The translations under genes were made by a program, and so were the position numbers. The notes under the pieces were generated by a model, which was not told the DNA's origin, did no database searches, and was given only the letters and a program-made list of their open reading frames with translations. Source: Planctomycetota bacterium (GTDB taxonomy: Bacteria > Planctomycetota > Planctomycetia > Pirellulales > Pirellulaceae). From it: a stretch of DNA of 64,000 nucleotides. Positions 54,775 through 63,519 of the stretch are shown piece after piece (within the stretch, counting starts at the first letter, position 1; each line of letters starts with the position of its first letter). The stretch covers positions 12,970-76,969 of the forward strand of contig JAJDEH010000156.1 in the NCBI GenBank assembly GCA_029259935.1, read 5' to 3'.

Positions 54775-56660
54775 ACTTCGTTGGAGCTGGCTTGCTTGGC
54801 GTTGAGCGCCCTTAGACCCTCCAGTGCTTCGACGGATCGCGGGTCAACCGCTAAAGCTTGCTCGTAGCACTGCTTCGCTTGGGCCGCGTCCCCCAATTCT
54901 TCAAAGCACTGGGCCAGGCCGATATGCGATTTGACGTCGCGCGCGTCGAGGGCCAGCGCCCGTTGAAAATGCGTCACGGCTTTGGCGGGATCCAACATCG
55001 CTACACCGACACCATAATGGTAGTGCAAGTCCGCCCGCTTCGGTTCGGCGACCGTGGCCGCTCGAAAGTGGGCAATCGCCGGCTTGATTTTCTTTTGGCT
55101 TAGCAACAGGTCGCCCACCCGCAGACGGACCTCGACATCTTTCGGAGCCATTTGCACGACCTTCAGATAATGCTCGATCGCCTCGTCGACACGGCCTTGC
55201 TCGACCAACAACCGGCCCATGTTTCGGTGCGCTTCGGGATAGTTCTTCTTTTTCAGTTCCAAGGCCCGGCGCATGCACTTCTCGGCTTCGCTCCACTCTT
55301 TTTTGTCGATCAGCGCGATCCCCAGATTATGCCAACCTCGCCGATTGAGAGGCGCTTTTTCCAGCACGTCTTTCCACAACGTGACGCGGCTGGAATAAAC
55401 TTGGTTGCGAGCATACGTCGTGACGCCCAGCGCGATCGCCACCGCGCAAGCGAACGTCCCCACGGCCAACCGTCGCGTCGAATGTTTCAGCCTTAACGAC
55501 TCGCAAAAACGACGGGCCAGTTCGTAGCCGCCGACAACCGCGAGAATCACGAACGGCGCCAGCGCGAGATACATCCGATGTTCGACGGCCAAGTCATCGA
55601 TGGGTACAAAGCTGGAGGTGGGTGACAGGATCACGAAGAACGACCCCAGCAGGAATCCAAGAGCCGGCCTTTTGAAAATCGCCCACACGCAAAGGCCGAT
55701 CAACGCCAGCAACACCGACGCCGAAGCGACGATTTGAAAAGTATTGGTCGCGGGCTTCCATTGATAGTCGAAGCACAACGAATCCGGCCAGATCGCCAGC
55801 CGCAAGTAATGCAAAATGACGATCGGCTGCGTCTGCAAATATTCCCACCAACTCAGTTGCGCCATTCCAAATCCCAGCGTATTGTTCTTCGAAAGCAGCC
55901 GCCCGGAAACCCAAACGATGGCCAGAATCATGGGGGCAATCAGTCCGGCGTAAAGCAGCCCGCGACGGCGGAGCAATTCCTTCCACGACTTTGCCAGAAA
56001 GACCCGGTCGTACCACAGCAGCACCACGGGAGCGGTGATGATAATTTCCTTCGTCAACAGCCCCAGAAAGAAACAAATCAAGACCGCGATGAACCAAATC
56101 AAGGCCGCGAGGAACCACGGCCAGGCCCGCGAGCGCGAGTTCGAACGGATCAGGAAATACAACATGGCCAGATAGAACATCGACATCATGGATTCCATCC
56201 GTTGGACGATGTACGTCACACTCTGCGTTTGCAAGGGATGCAGCAACCATAGGACGGCCACCGCCAGCGCCATTCGATCGGCAATGGGTCCGTAGCGGGC
56301 CGTTAACGATTCCGACCGCAGGGTGCGCCGAACGATTCCCAGCAACAACAGGGCCGACACAATATGAATGCCTAAGTTGGTGGCGTGATAACCTCGCACG
56401 TCTCTGCCGTGAATCGCGTAATTGACGGCGAACGAAAGCTTCGCAATCGGCCGATTGCCTCGTAGCGGTCCGGAAAGCGGCCACAGCGAGCGGATCGATT
56501 TGTTGTTTTTGACGTTTTTGTAATCGTCGAATAAATAGGGGGCTTTGAGCGTGTTGGAGTAGGCCAGAATTCCGCAGAAAACCACCACCACCACGCTGAC
56601 GGCCAGGGGGATCGCGCCAGTTTTCGCCTTTTTATGCTTCGAACGCGCCATTTTATCCAA
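54771..56660 (-). CDS. Polytopic membrane protein with TPR tail (TMTC-like)
   Basis: 629 residues. About ten membrane helices fill 15-420. FDDYKNVKNNKSIRSL near 43-58 and the NRPIAKLSFAVNYAIHG block resemble the N-terminal loop of GT-C-like TMTC and PMT proteins. The C-terminal 190 residues are five or six TPR motifs (WHNLGIALIDKKEWSEAEKCMRRAL, AHRNMGRLLVEQGRVDEAIEHYLK, then two more full repeats). Related planctomycete proteins are annotated only as TPR proteins; a mannosyltransferase role is possible. Met1 (56660) or Met4 (56651) may start the protein. Confidence 0.8.
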   Translation of the reverse strand: MDKMARSKHKKAKTGAIPLAVSVVVVVFCGILAYSNTLKAPYLFDDYKNVKNNKSIRSLWPLSGPLRGNRPIAKLSFAVNYAIHGRDVRGYHATNLGIHIVSALLLLGIVRRTLRSESLTARYGPIADRMALAVAVLWLLHPLQTQSVTYIVQRMESMMSMFYLAMLYFLIRSNSRSRAWPWFLAALIWFIAVLICFFLGLLTKEIIITAPVVLLWYDRVFLAKSWKELLRRRGLLYAGLIAPMILAIVWVSGRLLSKNNTLGFGMAQLSWWEYLQTQPIVILHYLRLAIWPDSLCFDYQWKPATNTFQIVASASVLLALIGLCVWAIFKRPALGFLLGSFFVILSPTSSFVPIDDLAVEHRMYLALAPFVILAVVGGYELARRFCESLRLKHSTRRLAVGTFACAVAIALGVTTYARNQVYSSRVTLWKDVLEKAPLNRRGWHNLGIALIDKKEWSEAEKCMRRALELKKKNYPEAHRNMGRLLVEQGRVDEAIEHYLKVVQMAPKDVEVRLRVGDLLLSQKKIKPAIAHFRAATVAEPKRADLHYHYGVGVAMLDPAKAVTHFQRALALDARDVKSHIGLAQCFEELGDAAQAKQCYEQALAVDPRSVEALEGLRALNAKQASSNEV

Positions 56661-56909
56661 CTTGGACGATCCGCTGAAAATTCAGTTGCCCGGCTCCTTG
56701 GATAAGGAACCGGCTCCAGGTACGGTGAGGGGATTTATGATAATCTCTAGGTTACTTGTTCGGTGAAACCTGTTGCAGTACCAAGAGCAGCGGGCCGCGG
56801 TTGAATTTAGTTGCTTAACAGTTTCTTCCCTTGATTTGCCAGCCACGGATGATCTCATCTAAAAACATCACCTTTGCGGCTAGGATCCACGCCCCCTTAC
56901 TTGTGATTC

Positions 56910-57878
56910 ATGCCTGACTCTCCCCAATACGCACTGATCGGAGCGGCTGGTTTCGTCGCGTCTCGACATTTGAACGCCGTCCGCGAAGTCGGTGGTAATC
57001 TGATCGCGGCCGTCGATCCTCACGACTCCGTGGGAGTCTTGGACCGCTATTTTCCAGAGGCGAAGTTCTTTACCGAGATCGAGCGGTTTGACCGCTACCT
57101 GGAAAAGAGGCGTCGATCCGACAGCGACGCACCGGCCGACTACGTGAGCATTTGCTCGCCGAACTACCTGCACGACGCGCATGTCCGCCTCGCTTTGCGC
57201 CTGCGGGCGCACGCGATTTGCGAAAAACCGCTGGTCATTAACCCCTGGAACTTGGATCAACTGACGGATTTGGAACAAGAGCAAGATCGTCGCGTCTTTA
57301 CCGTGCTGCAACTGCGATCGCATCCCGGCGTTAAAGCGCTGCGGGAATCCATGTTGGCCGAAAGCAACCGCCAGCAACGGCGAATTTGTTTGACCTACGT
57401 CACCCGTCGCGGGCCCTGGTACCATACGTCGTGGAAGGGTTCCGAGGAAAAATCGGGGGGGCTGGCCATGAACATAGGTATTCACTTCTTCGACCTTCTG
57501 CTGTGGATCTTTGGATCGATGCAGCGCAGCGTGGTCCACTGCTCGACCCAATCGAAGATGTCCGGAACCTTGGACCTGGAATGGGCCCAGGTATCCTGGT
57601 TCTTGTCGGTTGACGAGCGGGATTTGCCAGCCGAAGCTCGGTCCAAGGGCCAACATGCTTACCGTTCGATCAAGATGGACGATGAAGAGGTGGATTTATC
57701 CGAAGGGTTTTCGGATCTACACACCGAAGTCTATCGTGATATCCTGGATGGTCGCGGGTTTGGCATCCAAGACGCCCGGCCGTCCATCGACTTGGTCTAC
57801 AATATTCGCAACAGCCGAGAAGACCCTCATAACGGTTCGGCTCATCCGTTTCTGCAACCCGGCGGCGTTCGAAGCTAG
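56910..57878 (+). CDS. wlbA: UDP-N-acetylglucosaminuronate 3-dehydrogenase (WlbA/WbpB type)
   Basis: 322-residue Gfo/Idh/MocA oxidoreductase of the WlbA branch. Fingerprint YALIGAAGFVASRHLNAV near the start, SICSPNYLHDAHVRLAL, and the catalytic-lysine block AICEKPLVINPWNLD. Later WKGSEEKSGGLAMNIGIHFFDLL contains the His of the active site. It oxidises the C3 hydroxyl of UDP-GlcNAcA, the first step to UDP-2,3-diacetamido-2,3-dideoxy-uronic acids. It is followed by a WlbB-like acetyltransferase after 5 bp and a WlbC-like aminotransferase, which strongly supports the assignment. Confidence 0.92.
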   Translation: MPDSPQYALIGAAGFVASRHLNAVREVGGNLIAAVDPHDSVGVLDRYFPEAKFFTEIERFDRYLEKRRRSDSDAPADYVSICSPNYLHDAHVRLALRLRAHAICEKPLVINPWNLDQLTDLEQEQDRRVFTVLQLRSHPGVKALRESMLAESNRQQRRICLTYVTRRGPWYHTSWKGSEEKSGGLAMNIGIHFFDLLLWIFGSMQRSVVHCSTQSKMSGTLDLEWAQVSWFLSVDERDLPAEARSKGQHAYRSIKMDDEEVDLSEGFSDLHTEVYRDILDGRGFGIQDARPSIDLVYNIRNSREDPHNGSAHPFLQPGGVRS

Positions 57879-57883
57879 ATCGC

Positions 57884-58462
57884 ATGGATTATTTTGTTCA
57901 CGAGACGGCCCGTGTCGACCAGGGAGCGCGAATTGGAGCGGGAACCAAGATCTGGCATTTCTGCCATGTCATGCCGCTGGCGACGGTGGGCGAGCATTGT
58001 TCCTTGGGTCAAAATGTGTTTCTGGCCGACGACGTGACAGTCGGCAATCATGTCAAAATTCAAAACAATGTATCGATTTACCAAGGCGTGACACTGGAAG
58101 ACTTTGTGTTTTGCGGCCCCAGCATGGTCTTTACCAACGTGCGGACACCGCGGGCGGCTTATCCGGTTGATTCAGAGGATGACTATCTGCCAACAACCGT
58201 TCGTCACGGGGCCACGATCGGCGCGAATGCCACGGTCGTTTGCGGCATCACGCTGGGCCGCTGGTGCTTTATCGCCGCCGGCGCGGTGGTGACGCGCGAT
58301 GTTCCCGACTTTGCATTGATGGCCGGAGTTCCCGCTAAACGGATCGGCTGGGTTGGCGAGCGCGGTGTGGCGCTGGAGTTTCAAGACCAACGCGCCGTTT
58401 GCTCCAAGACTGGTCAGGTCTACCAGATGCTGTCGGCCGATCGGGTGGAGCGCGTGGAATGA
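57884..58462 (+). CDS. wlbB: Left-handed beta-helix N-acetyltransferase (WlbB/WbpD type)
   Basis: 192 residues. Hexapeptide repeats from residue 8 (VDQGARIGAGTKIWHFCHV) through about 145 (IAAGAVVTRDV) form the left-handed beta-helix. The NVSIYQGVTLED and SMVFTNVRTPRA segments are as in WlbB/WbpD. It acetylates the 3-amino group of the UDP-sugar using acetyl-CoA. It starts 5 bp after the oxidoreductase gene. Its stop codon overlaps the next ATG (ATGA, 4 bp), so the three genes are tightly coupled. The final 40 residues form a short C-terminal tail. Confidence 0.93.
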   Translation: MDYFVHETARVDQGARIGAGTKIWHFCHVMPLATVGEHCSLGQNVFLADDVTVGNHVKIQNNVSIYQGVTLEDFVFCGPSMVFTNVRTPRAAYPVDSEDDYLPTTVRHGATIGANATVVCGITLGRWCFIAAGAVVTRDVPDFALMAGVPAKRIGWVGERGVALEFQDQRAVCSKTGQVYQMLSADRVERVE

Positions 58463-59598
58463 CAACCGGCCAAAAGAAGATTCCGCTGCTCGACTTGGGA
58501 CCAGAGATTGAACAGCTCGGCGATGATCTGCTAGAAGCCGTTGCCCGTGTTTTGCGCATGGGCCGCTTCATCCTGGGGCCGGAGGTGGAAGCGTTCGAGC
58601 AGGAATTGGCGAGCTTCTTGGGTGCTAAACACGCCGTTGGAGTCGGCTCGGGAACCGATGCGTTGATGATTTCACTGCGGGCCTTGGATATCGGTCCCGG
58701 CGACGAAGTGATTACGACGCCGTTTACGTTTGTCGCCACGGCGGAAGCAATTTGTAATCTTGGCGCTCGACCCGTTTTCGTCGACATCGACCCGAACACC
58801 TTCAACATCGACCCCCAACTCATCGAACCGGCGATCACGCGCCATACAAGAGCAATTGTGCCCGTGCACCTGTTTGGCTTGGCGGCCGAGATGGACACTA
58901 TCGGCGATATTGCCAAGAGGCACGAGCTGCGAATCGTGGAGGATGTGGCGCAGGCGTTCGGCGGCGCGTTTCGCAAGCAAAAGCTCGGCACCTTGGGAGA
59001 CGCGGGCGCGTTCTCGTTCTTCCCTTCCAAAAATCTGGGGGCCTTTGGCGACGGTGGGGCCATGGTGACCGACGACGACCAGGTGGCCGGCACCGCACGC
59101 ATGTTGCGGACCCATGGTTCCCGTCGCAAATACGCCAATGAGTTGTTGGGCTACAATTCGCGACTCGACGAAATTCAAGCGGCCCTGCTGCGCGTTAAGT
59201 TGCCCCACGTCGAGCAATGGAATTTACGGCGGCAAGCTGCGGCCGAGCATTATACCCGTCTATTTGAGGATGCCGCGAACATCGTCACGCCGGCAAGCGA
59301 CTCGGCCCACGTATTCCACCAGTACACGATTCGCGTCGGTGGCGATCGGCGTGATCAAGTGCAACGCGAACTCGCCGACGCCGGAATTGCCACGGCCGTT
59401 TATTACCCCACGCCGGTTCATCAATTGCCGGCCTATGTGGGTTTCGCCAACCAACCACTCCCACGGGCCGAGGCAGCTGCGCGAATCGTGCTTAGCTTGC
59501 CGATCGGTCCATCCTTAAGCGAGGAAGATATTGAACTTGTGGCCGGGAAAGTTCGTTCCGCTTGTTCGGACGATGAGCCGCAGAATTTAAGTCGTTGA
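58459..59598 (+). CDS. wlbC: PLP-dependent sugar aminotransferase (WlbC/WbpE type)
   Basis: 379 residues from ATG 58459, overlapping the wlbB stop. DegT/DnrJ/EryC1 fold: LGAKHAVGVGSGTDAL near 54-69, FVATAEAICNLGARPVFVDID, and FFPSKNLGAFGDGG with the PLP lysine Lys191. VEDVAQAFGG and the NSRLDEIQAALL segment are also standard. It transfers an amino group to the 3-keto UDP-sugar made by WlbA. A Rho-independent terminator overlaps its stop codon, closing the operon. No WlbD/WbpI epimerase is encoded nearby, so the glucuronic rather than mannuronic form may be the product. Confidence 0.93.
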   Translation: MTTGQKKIPLLDLGPEIEQLGDDLLEAVARVLRMGRFILGPEVEAFEQELASFLGAKHAVGVGSGTDALMISLRALDIGPGDEVITTPFTFVATAEAICNLGARPVFVDIDPNTFNIDPQLIEPAITRHTRAIVPVHLFGLAAEMDTIGDIAKRHELRIVEDVAQAFGGAFRKQKLGTLGDAGAFSFFPSKNLGAFGDGGAMVTDDDQVAGTARMLRTHGSRRKYANELLGYNSRLDEIQAALLRVKLPHVEQWNLRRQAAAEHYTRLFEDAANIVTPASDSAHVFHQYTIRVGGDRRDQVQRELADAGIATAVYYPTPVHQLPAYVGFANQPLPRAEAAARIVLSLPIGPSLSEEDIELVAGKVRSACSDDEPQNLSR

Positions 59599-59623
59599 TC
59601 GCTCCGCGATCAAGTCGTTTTTT
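59595..59623 (+). terminator. Rho-independent terminator of the wlb operon
   Basis: TTGATCGC (59595-59602) pairs with 59606-59613 across a 3-nt loop and is followed, after GTCG, by six T residues (59618-59623). The stem includes the TGA stop codon of the aminotransferase gene. The hairpin shares its design with the palindrome at 59644-59660. Confidence 0.78.
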
Positions 59624-59643
59624 CGAGTACTGCGCATTCGTTC

Positions 59644-59660
59644 TGTTCGCGGAGCGAACA
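59644..59660. repeat. Palindromic repeat TGTTCGC-gga-GCGAACA
   Basis: A 7-bp stem with a GGA loop, followed by ACGAC, lies between the convergent wlb operon and enolase-superfamily gene. Same core, loop and tail as the copy at 3286-3302. On the minus strand no T-run follows, so it does not look like a terminator for the neighbouring gene. Confidence 0.6.
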
Positions 59661-59664
59661 ACGA

Positions 59665-60795
59665 CTAAAATGCCAGCGAGCGAAGCTTCTTGCGATCGAC
59701 CTCGCCGCCTAGCCCCGCGCCGGTAGGAACATGCAGCGTTCCTCGATCGTAAGTCAGCGGCTTGGCGAGCACGTCGTGTTGGTACATGCCGGGGCCGATC
59801 AAGTCGCTAGGCAGCGTCAAATTGCGCACGGTGGCGGCCAAATGCAATTGGGCCAGCGTGCCGGGTCCCATTTCAACCGTACTGCCTAGCAACACGCCGA
59901 TGTCGGCGGCTTCCGCCAACGCGATGATTTTTCGTGCGGGCCAAATTCCACCCGCACCGGTCGTCGCCACATTGAACACATCGACGGCTTCCGCCTTGAC
60001 CAGTGCCAGGCCGTAAGCCAGATCCGAAACATGTTCCAGAATCGGAACGTCGACCTGCCGGCGGACGGCGGCGATATCGGCCGGATCTTCGCGGGGAACC
60101 GGAGTCTCCACGCCCGCCAGATTGTATTTGTTTAAACGCTTGATGTTGGCGGGCGCTTGCTCGACCGACCAACCGGCGTTGGCGTCGACCTTGATGCTGA
60201 CGTCCTTGCCGGCGACCTCGGTGGCAACCTTGCGAGCGATGGCCACGCGTTGTTCATCCAGATCAATGTCCACGCCAACTTTCAACTTGAAAGCACGAAA
60301 CCCTTGCTTGCATTTTTCGCGAATTTCGTCGCGGATCAAATCCAGTTCTTCCCGAATGTAGGCCACCCAGGAAACCACTACTTTGTCGCGAACCTGGCCG
60401 CCAAACAGATCGTAAACCGGACGCCCCGTGGACTGGCCTTGAATGTCGTACATCGCCATGTCCAACGCACACTCGGCGTAGCGGGCCAGCGCACTGTCCT
60501 CGACATCAAAATGCTCACGAAATTCGTGATGCAGATTGTCGACCTGAAACGGGTTGCGGCCTACCGTGAACGCCGCCAGCAACTCGGCGTATTCACGCGT
60601 GTCCTTGGGCAAATCATCCGGCTCGATATCCGAGATCTCTCCCCAACCGACGAGGCCCGTATCGGTCGTAACTTCCAGAAAAAGAAAAAACGATTTCTTG
60701 ACCGTTCGTTTCGCCTTGCCGCCCTCTTGAGCGATGACGGTGCCATATTGCCGCTCGACGGCGACCGGGTGCAGCTTGAGAGATCGAATTTTCAT
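59665..60795 (-). CDS. Enolase-superfamily enzyme (MLE/MR-like)
   Basis: 376 residues from ATG 60795. The N-terminal capping domain contains VGWGEISDIEPDD and the barrel holds K170-x-K172 (FKLKVG), metal ligands Asp204 (KVDAN), Glu230 (GVETPV) and Glu254 (ILEHV). The second general-base Lys, usually in a V-K-I/V-K-x-S-x-x-GG strand, is replaced: DVFNVATTGAGGI. So only the KxK side of the active site is intact. It probably abstracts a proton from a carboxylate substrate; the reaction and substrate are open. The frame extends upstream to 61074 without a domain. Confidence 0.85.
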   Translation of the reverse strand: MKIRSLKLHPVAVERQYGTVIAQEGGKAKRTVKKSFFLFLEVTTDTGLVGWGEISDIEPDDLPKDTREYAELLAAFTVGRNPFQVDNLHHEFREHFDVEDSALARYAECALDMAMYDIQGQSTGRPVYDLFGGQVRDKVVVSWVAYIREELDLIRDEIREKCKQGFRAFKLKVGVDIDLDEQRVAIARKVATEVAGKDVSIKVDANAGWSVEQAPANIKRLNKYNLAGVETPVPREDPADIAAVRRQVDVPILEHVSDLAYGLALVKAEAVDVFNVATTGAGGIWPARKIIALAEAADIGVLLGSTVEMGPGTLAQLHLAATVRNLTLPSDLIGPGMYQHDVLAKPLTYDRGTLHVPTGAGLGGEVDRKKLRSLAF

Positions 60796-61795
60796 GGGCG
60801 GGAGCTTTTGCGGGGTGGGTGGGGATGATCGTCTATTGTAGACGGAATTTCGATCGGGGGCGCGCGGGCACTCCCGCGGCGTAGCACTTGGACCGTCTAT
60901 CGAAGCGAGGTCTGGTCCGCCTCGCCGGGATGCCCGGTTGTGGTGCGGCCGTCTCGGCTGCCCAAGTCCGTGTTCGACATTCGATATTCCCTTTCGCCCT
61001 CTGCCTTCAAAGCGGGGCACTTCGTCGCGTGTAACATACGCGGAGTGCCCGATTGTGGTGTTTTGTCTCTTCATGCTTCTGCCCCAAGGAAAGACTCATT
61101 AAGGAGTTAACGCGACGCCCCGGCCATCACGGCGAGACCGGTCGCCTGCCAAAACGTTTGCAAAACTGCCGGCGGTTTAGTCCGGTGAGGCGCACAAGCC
61201 CAGCGCAAAACTCGCCAAGCAAGTTTGGAACCGAGTGCCCCGGTCCGCGCCCCTGGCCCCTGTCCGCCGGAAAAAAATACCAAGCTGAACACAACCAAAG
61301 CGAAAGCAATTTTCAGCCGTAGCAACAGGGATGCCCAAGCATCACCTGCGACTTTTTTCATTTTACACAATTCGATGCAACCCTGCAGGTTTTCTTTCCT
61401 ACGGTCGGGCGTAAATCAAACCCCGTACCCAAGAGTACGGTGAGCGTGGCTGGGGGAACGCAGGGAGCACAGTGTCACGCGACACCAAGTTGGTCCGTAA
61501 TCGCGACACTGAGTTTGTCCCTGGATAGGGTATCGCATTGCCTTGGAGACACTCCCTCACACTTCCAAAAATTGTGTTCCACACGACCCTGGAACACTCA
61601 CGGCAAAGCCCGTTACCGGTTCGCGAATACGGTCGTTATTTGGGACCCAAACTGCATGTCAACATGCCCAGGCGTGGCCTGTCTGAGCACGCGATTTCTG
61701 TGCACAACCTGCATCGGAGTTTCACGCCGACGCAGGTTGGCGAATTGAAGTTTTGGGCATCGGTGGGACCACCGAAGTCACGGTGAACTGAAGGC
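60796..61795. other. 1-kb intergenic region with palindromic fragments
   Basis: Holds a partial copy of the ttgtggtgc(g/a)gccgtctcggctgc repeat (60938-60963) and a related attgtggtg fragment near 61053. A small minus-strand frame at 61107-61370 (87 aa, with a hydrophobic stretch and a Pro/Cys-rich tail) has no ribosome site and may be a dispersed repeat. Frames at 61440-61786 show no domain. I find no RNA gene. Confidence 0.45.
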
Positions 61796-61824
61796 TTGAC
61801 GCAAGTTCCTACGTTATATATACT
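61796..61824 (+). promoter_or_regulatory. Sigma-70-type promoter of the SRPBCC-ArsR operon
   Basis: TTGACG (61796-61801) and TATACT (61819-61824) are spaced by 17 bp, each one or two bases from consensus. Transcription would start near 61831, inside the palindromic operator that follows. This arrangement lets a bound repressor block open-complex formation. Confidence 0.65.
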
Positions 61825-61839
61825 CAACCATATGGTTGA
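61824..61839. promoter_or_regulatory. ArsR-type palindromic operator
   Basis: TCAACCATATGGTTGA is a perfect 16-bp palindrome. It begins at the last base of the -10 hexamer and covers the predicted start of transcription, 36 bp before the first gene of the operon. The second gene encodes an ArsR-family repressor, so autorepression is the simple reading. CAACCATATGGTTG-type sites upstream of ArsR-SRPBCC pairs are familiar from other bacteria. Confidence 0.7.
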
Positions 61840-61875
61840 ATGAAAGTTGAATCATCCCAACGAAAGGCAATTCAC

Positions 61876-62331
61876 ATGAGCGAAGCCCCGCATGTTTTAG
61901 AACAGACATTCAACAATCCTGCTGCTGTTGTCTGGAAGGCCATTACTGACCCGGACCAAATGCGTCAGTGGTTTTTTGAAGCGATGGAAGACTTCAAAGC
62001 TGAAGTAGGTTTTGAAACGCAGTTCAATGTGGTATGCGACAGTCGAGACTTCATGCACCTGTGGAAAGTGACTGAGGTGGTTCCGCAGAAACGAATCGCT
62101 TATAGCTGGCTTTACGAAGGGTATCCGGGCGACTCAACGGTTGTGTGGGAATTGTCGGAGACTTCCGACGGTACGAAACTGTTGTTCACTCACGTTTTTC
62201 GTGAGAGCTTTCCTCAGGACGAACCGGCATTCACCCGAGAAGCTTGCCGAGGGGGATGGGATTATTTTGTCCACGAAAGTCTGCCAGCATTTCTGCAGGG
62301 CAATCCGCTACCGCGAGAACAATCTGAATAA
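61876..62331 (+). CDS. SRPBCC (AHSA1/START-like) domain protein
   Basis: 151 residues from ATG 61876, with AAAGG in front; the earlier ATG at 61840 directly abuts the operator and is unlikely. Pattern EQTFNNPAAVVWKAITDPDQMRQWFF, PQKRIAYSWLYEGYP, TVVWELSETSDGTKLLFTH and a final helix with GGWDYFVHESLPAFL is the helix-grip fold of the AHSA1 group. Such proteins bind hydrophobic ligands in a deep pocket. It is the first of three genes in an operon with an ArsR regulator, which starts in its stop codon. Confidence 0.87.
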   Translation: MSEAPHVLEQTFNNPAAVVWKAITDPDQMRQWFFEAMEDFKAEVGFETQFNVVCDSRDFMHLWKVTEVVPQKRIAYSWLYEGYPGDSTVVWELSETSDGTKLLFTHVFRESFPQDEPAFTREACRGGWDYFVHESLPAFLQGNPLPREQSE

Positions 62332-62672
62332 TGGCACGAGTGCAATCCGACGAGCAGATGCATGACACACTAGTTGCACTCGCCGACCCTAAGCGGCGTG
62401 CGATTCTCAGGCGTCTTGCTCAAGGCGAGGCACGGGTCACAGAGTTGGCCGCCCCGTTCGACGTATCGCTTAACGCCATCTCCAAGCACATCAAACTGCT
62501 CGAACGAGCGGAGCTAGTCCAACGACGCAAAATCGGCCGGGAGCATGTGTTGCGATTTAACCCGAAACCACTTGGCCAAGTGCAGCATTGGATAGCGAAG
62601 CAAAAGACGTTTTGGGAAACGAGTCTCGCCGCAATTGACGGCATGTTGCTGCAAGAAGACAAGGCAAAGTAA
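62331..62672 (+). CDS. ArsR-family winged-helix repressor
   Basis: 113 residues. LADPKRRAILRRLAQGEARVTELAAPFDVSLNAISKHIKLLERAELVQRRKIG is the ArsR-type winged HTH, with the recognition helix around SLNAISKHIK. There is no cysteine, so it is not a metal sensor of the ArsR/SmtB kind. The known pairing with SRPBCC proteins suggests it responds to a hydrophobic ligand or is controlled by the neighbouring protein. The ATG overlaps the stop of the first gene by one base. It probably binds the palindrome at 61824-61839. Confidence 0.9.
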   Translation: MARVQSDEQMHDTLVALADPKRRAILRRLAQGEARVTELAAPFDVSLNAISKHIKLLERAELVQRRKIGREHVLRFNPKPLGQVQHWIAKQKTFWETSLAAIDGMLLQEDKAK

Positions 62673-62674
62673 TC

Positions 62675-63130
62675 ATGGCCAACACAATCGAGGTAACGGT
62701 CTCTCACCGATTCGCGGCATCCGCTGAACGCGTCTACGATGCATGGCTTAGTCCCGACAAAGTGCGAGTTTGGTTAACGACTGCTTTGAAGAACATGGGG
62801 ATCTCCGGCGACGTCCGAAAAGTCGAAATCGACCCAGCCATCGGCGGCAAGTTCTTATTCACGGACATTCGAGACGGTGTTGAGTCTCGAAATTGGGGCA
62901 CGTATCTGGAGCTTGAACCACCTCACAAACTCGTTTTTACGTGGATGTCTGATGAGTCCGAAGAATCGGACCATTCCAAAGTCGTCGTGACTATTCAACG
63001 AGACGGCGAGGGATGCGTTGTCACGATTATTCATGAAATGGACGCGAAGTGGGCGGACTATGAATCGCAAGCTGCAAGTGGATGGAGTTGCATGATGCAG
63101 GGCATGGATTCACTGCTCGAAACCGAATGA
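62675..63130 (+). CDS. SRPBCC (AHSA1-like) domain protein, second copy
   Basis: 151 residues, two bases after the repressor stop codon. EVTVSHRFAASAERVYDAWLSPDKVRVWL, DPAIGGKFLFTD, LELEPPHKLVFTWMSD and the final helix with ASGWSCMMQGMDSLLET follow the helix-grip fold. It is not a close copy of the first SRPBCC gene; the pocket-lining residues differ. Two such proteins with one repressor in a single transcript suggest that they bind different or sequentially modified ligands. The operon ends here, with no clear hairpin. Confidence 0.87.
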   Translation: MANTIEVTVSHRFAASAERVYDAWLSPDKVRVWLTTALKNMGISGDVRKVEIDPAIGGKFLFTDIRDGVESRNWGTYLELEPPHKLVFTWMSDESEESDHSKVVVTIQRDGEGCVVTIIHEMDAKWADYESQAASGWSCMMQGMDSLLETE

Positions 63131-63519
63131 GTTGACTGGACGCTGGTAGCCACTTCGATAGCGGACGCGGAACTTCTAAAATTGCGTCGGCTTCGTCGGC
63201 CGACGCACTTTGAGGGCAGCGACAAAACCCAAAAAGCTTCGTTTTCGCGAACATCTTGTCGAATCACTCACGACATACACCGTGATCGGGCCGAAGTGAA
63301 CCCGATCTTGCCGTATGCGAATTCAAAACGCCTTGTTCCCGTCAAGGGTGACCAAAATCGGAGTCACCTAGAAAGTCGCTCACCGCCACGGCCTTGCAGG
63401 AATCCAGATAATTGTAGACTATCAAGAACAGAAAGTGCTACAGAAAGTGCCGCCCATCAGATAGGCTTCTCGGAAGGTTTGGGGGAAATACCAGGAGTCA
63501 GGTCGGCTCCGAAGAACAA
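63131..63519. other. Non-coding sequence after the ArsR operon
   Basis: No supportable gene. A cagaaagtgc decamer is repeated at about 63428 and 63441, and a gtcggc(n)gccgac-type inversion lies near 63187-63207. Short frames overlap both strands and have no ribosome sites. Confidence 0.4.

Noticed and set aside
61107..61370. 87-aa minus-strand ORF with hydrophobic start
   Set aside because: No ribosome site; sequence looks like a dispersed repeat and not a gene. Kept only as a note on the intergenic region.
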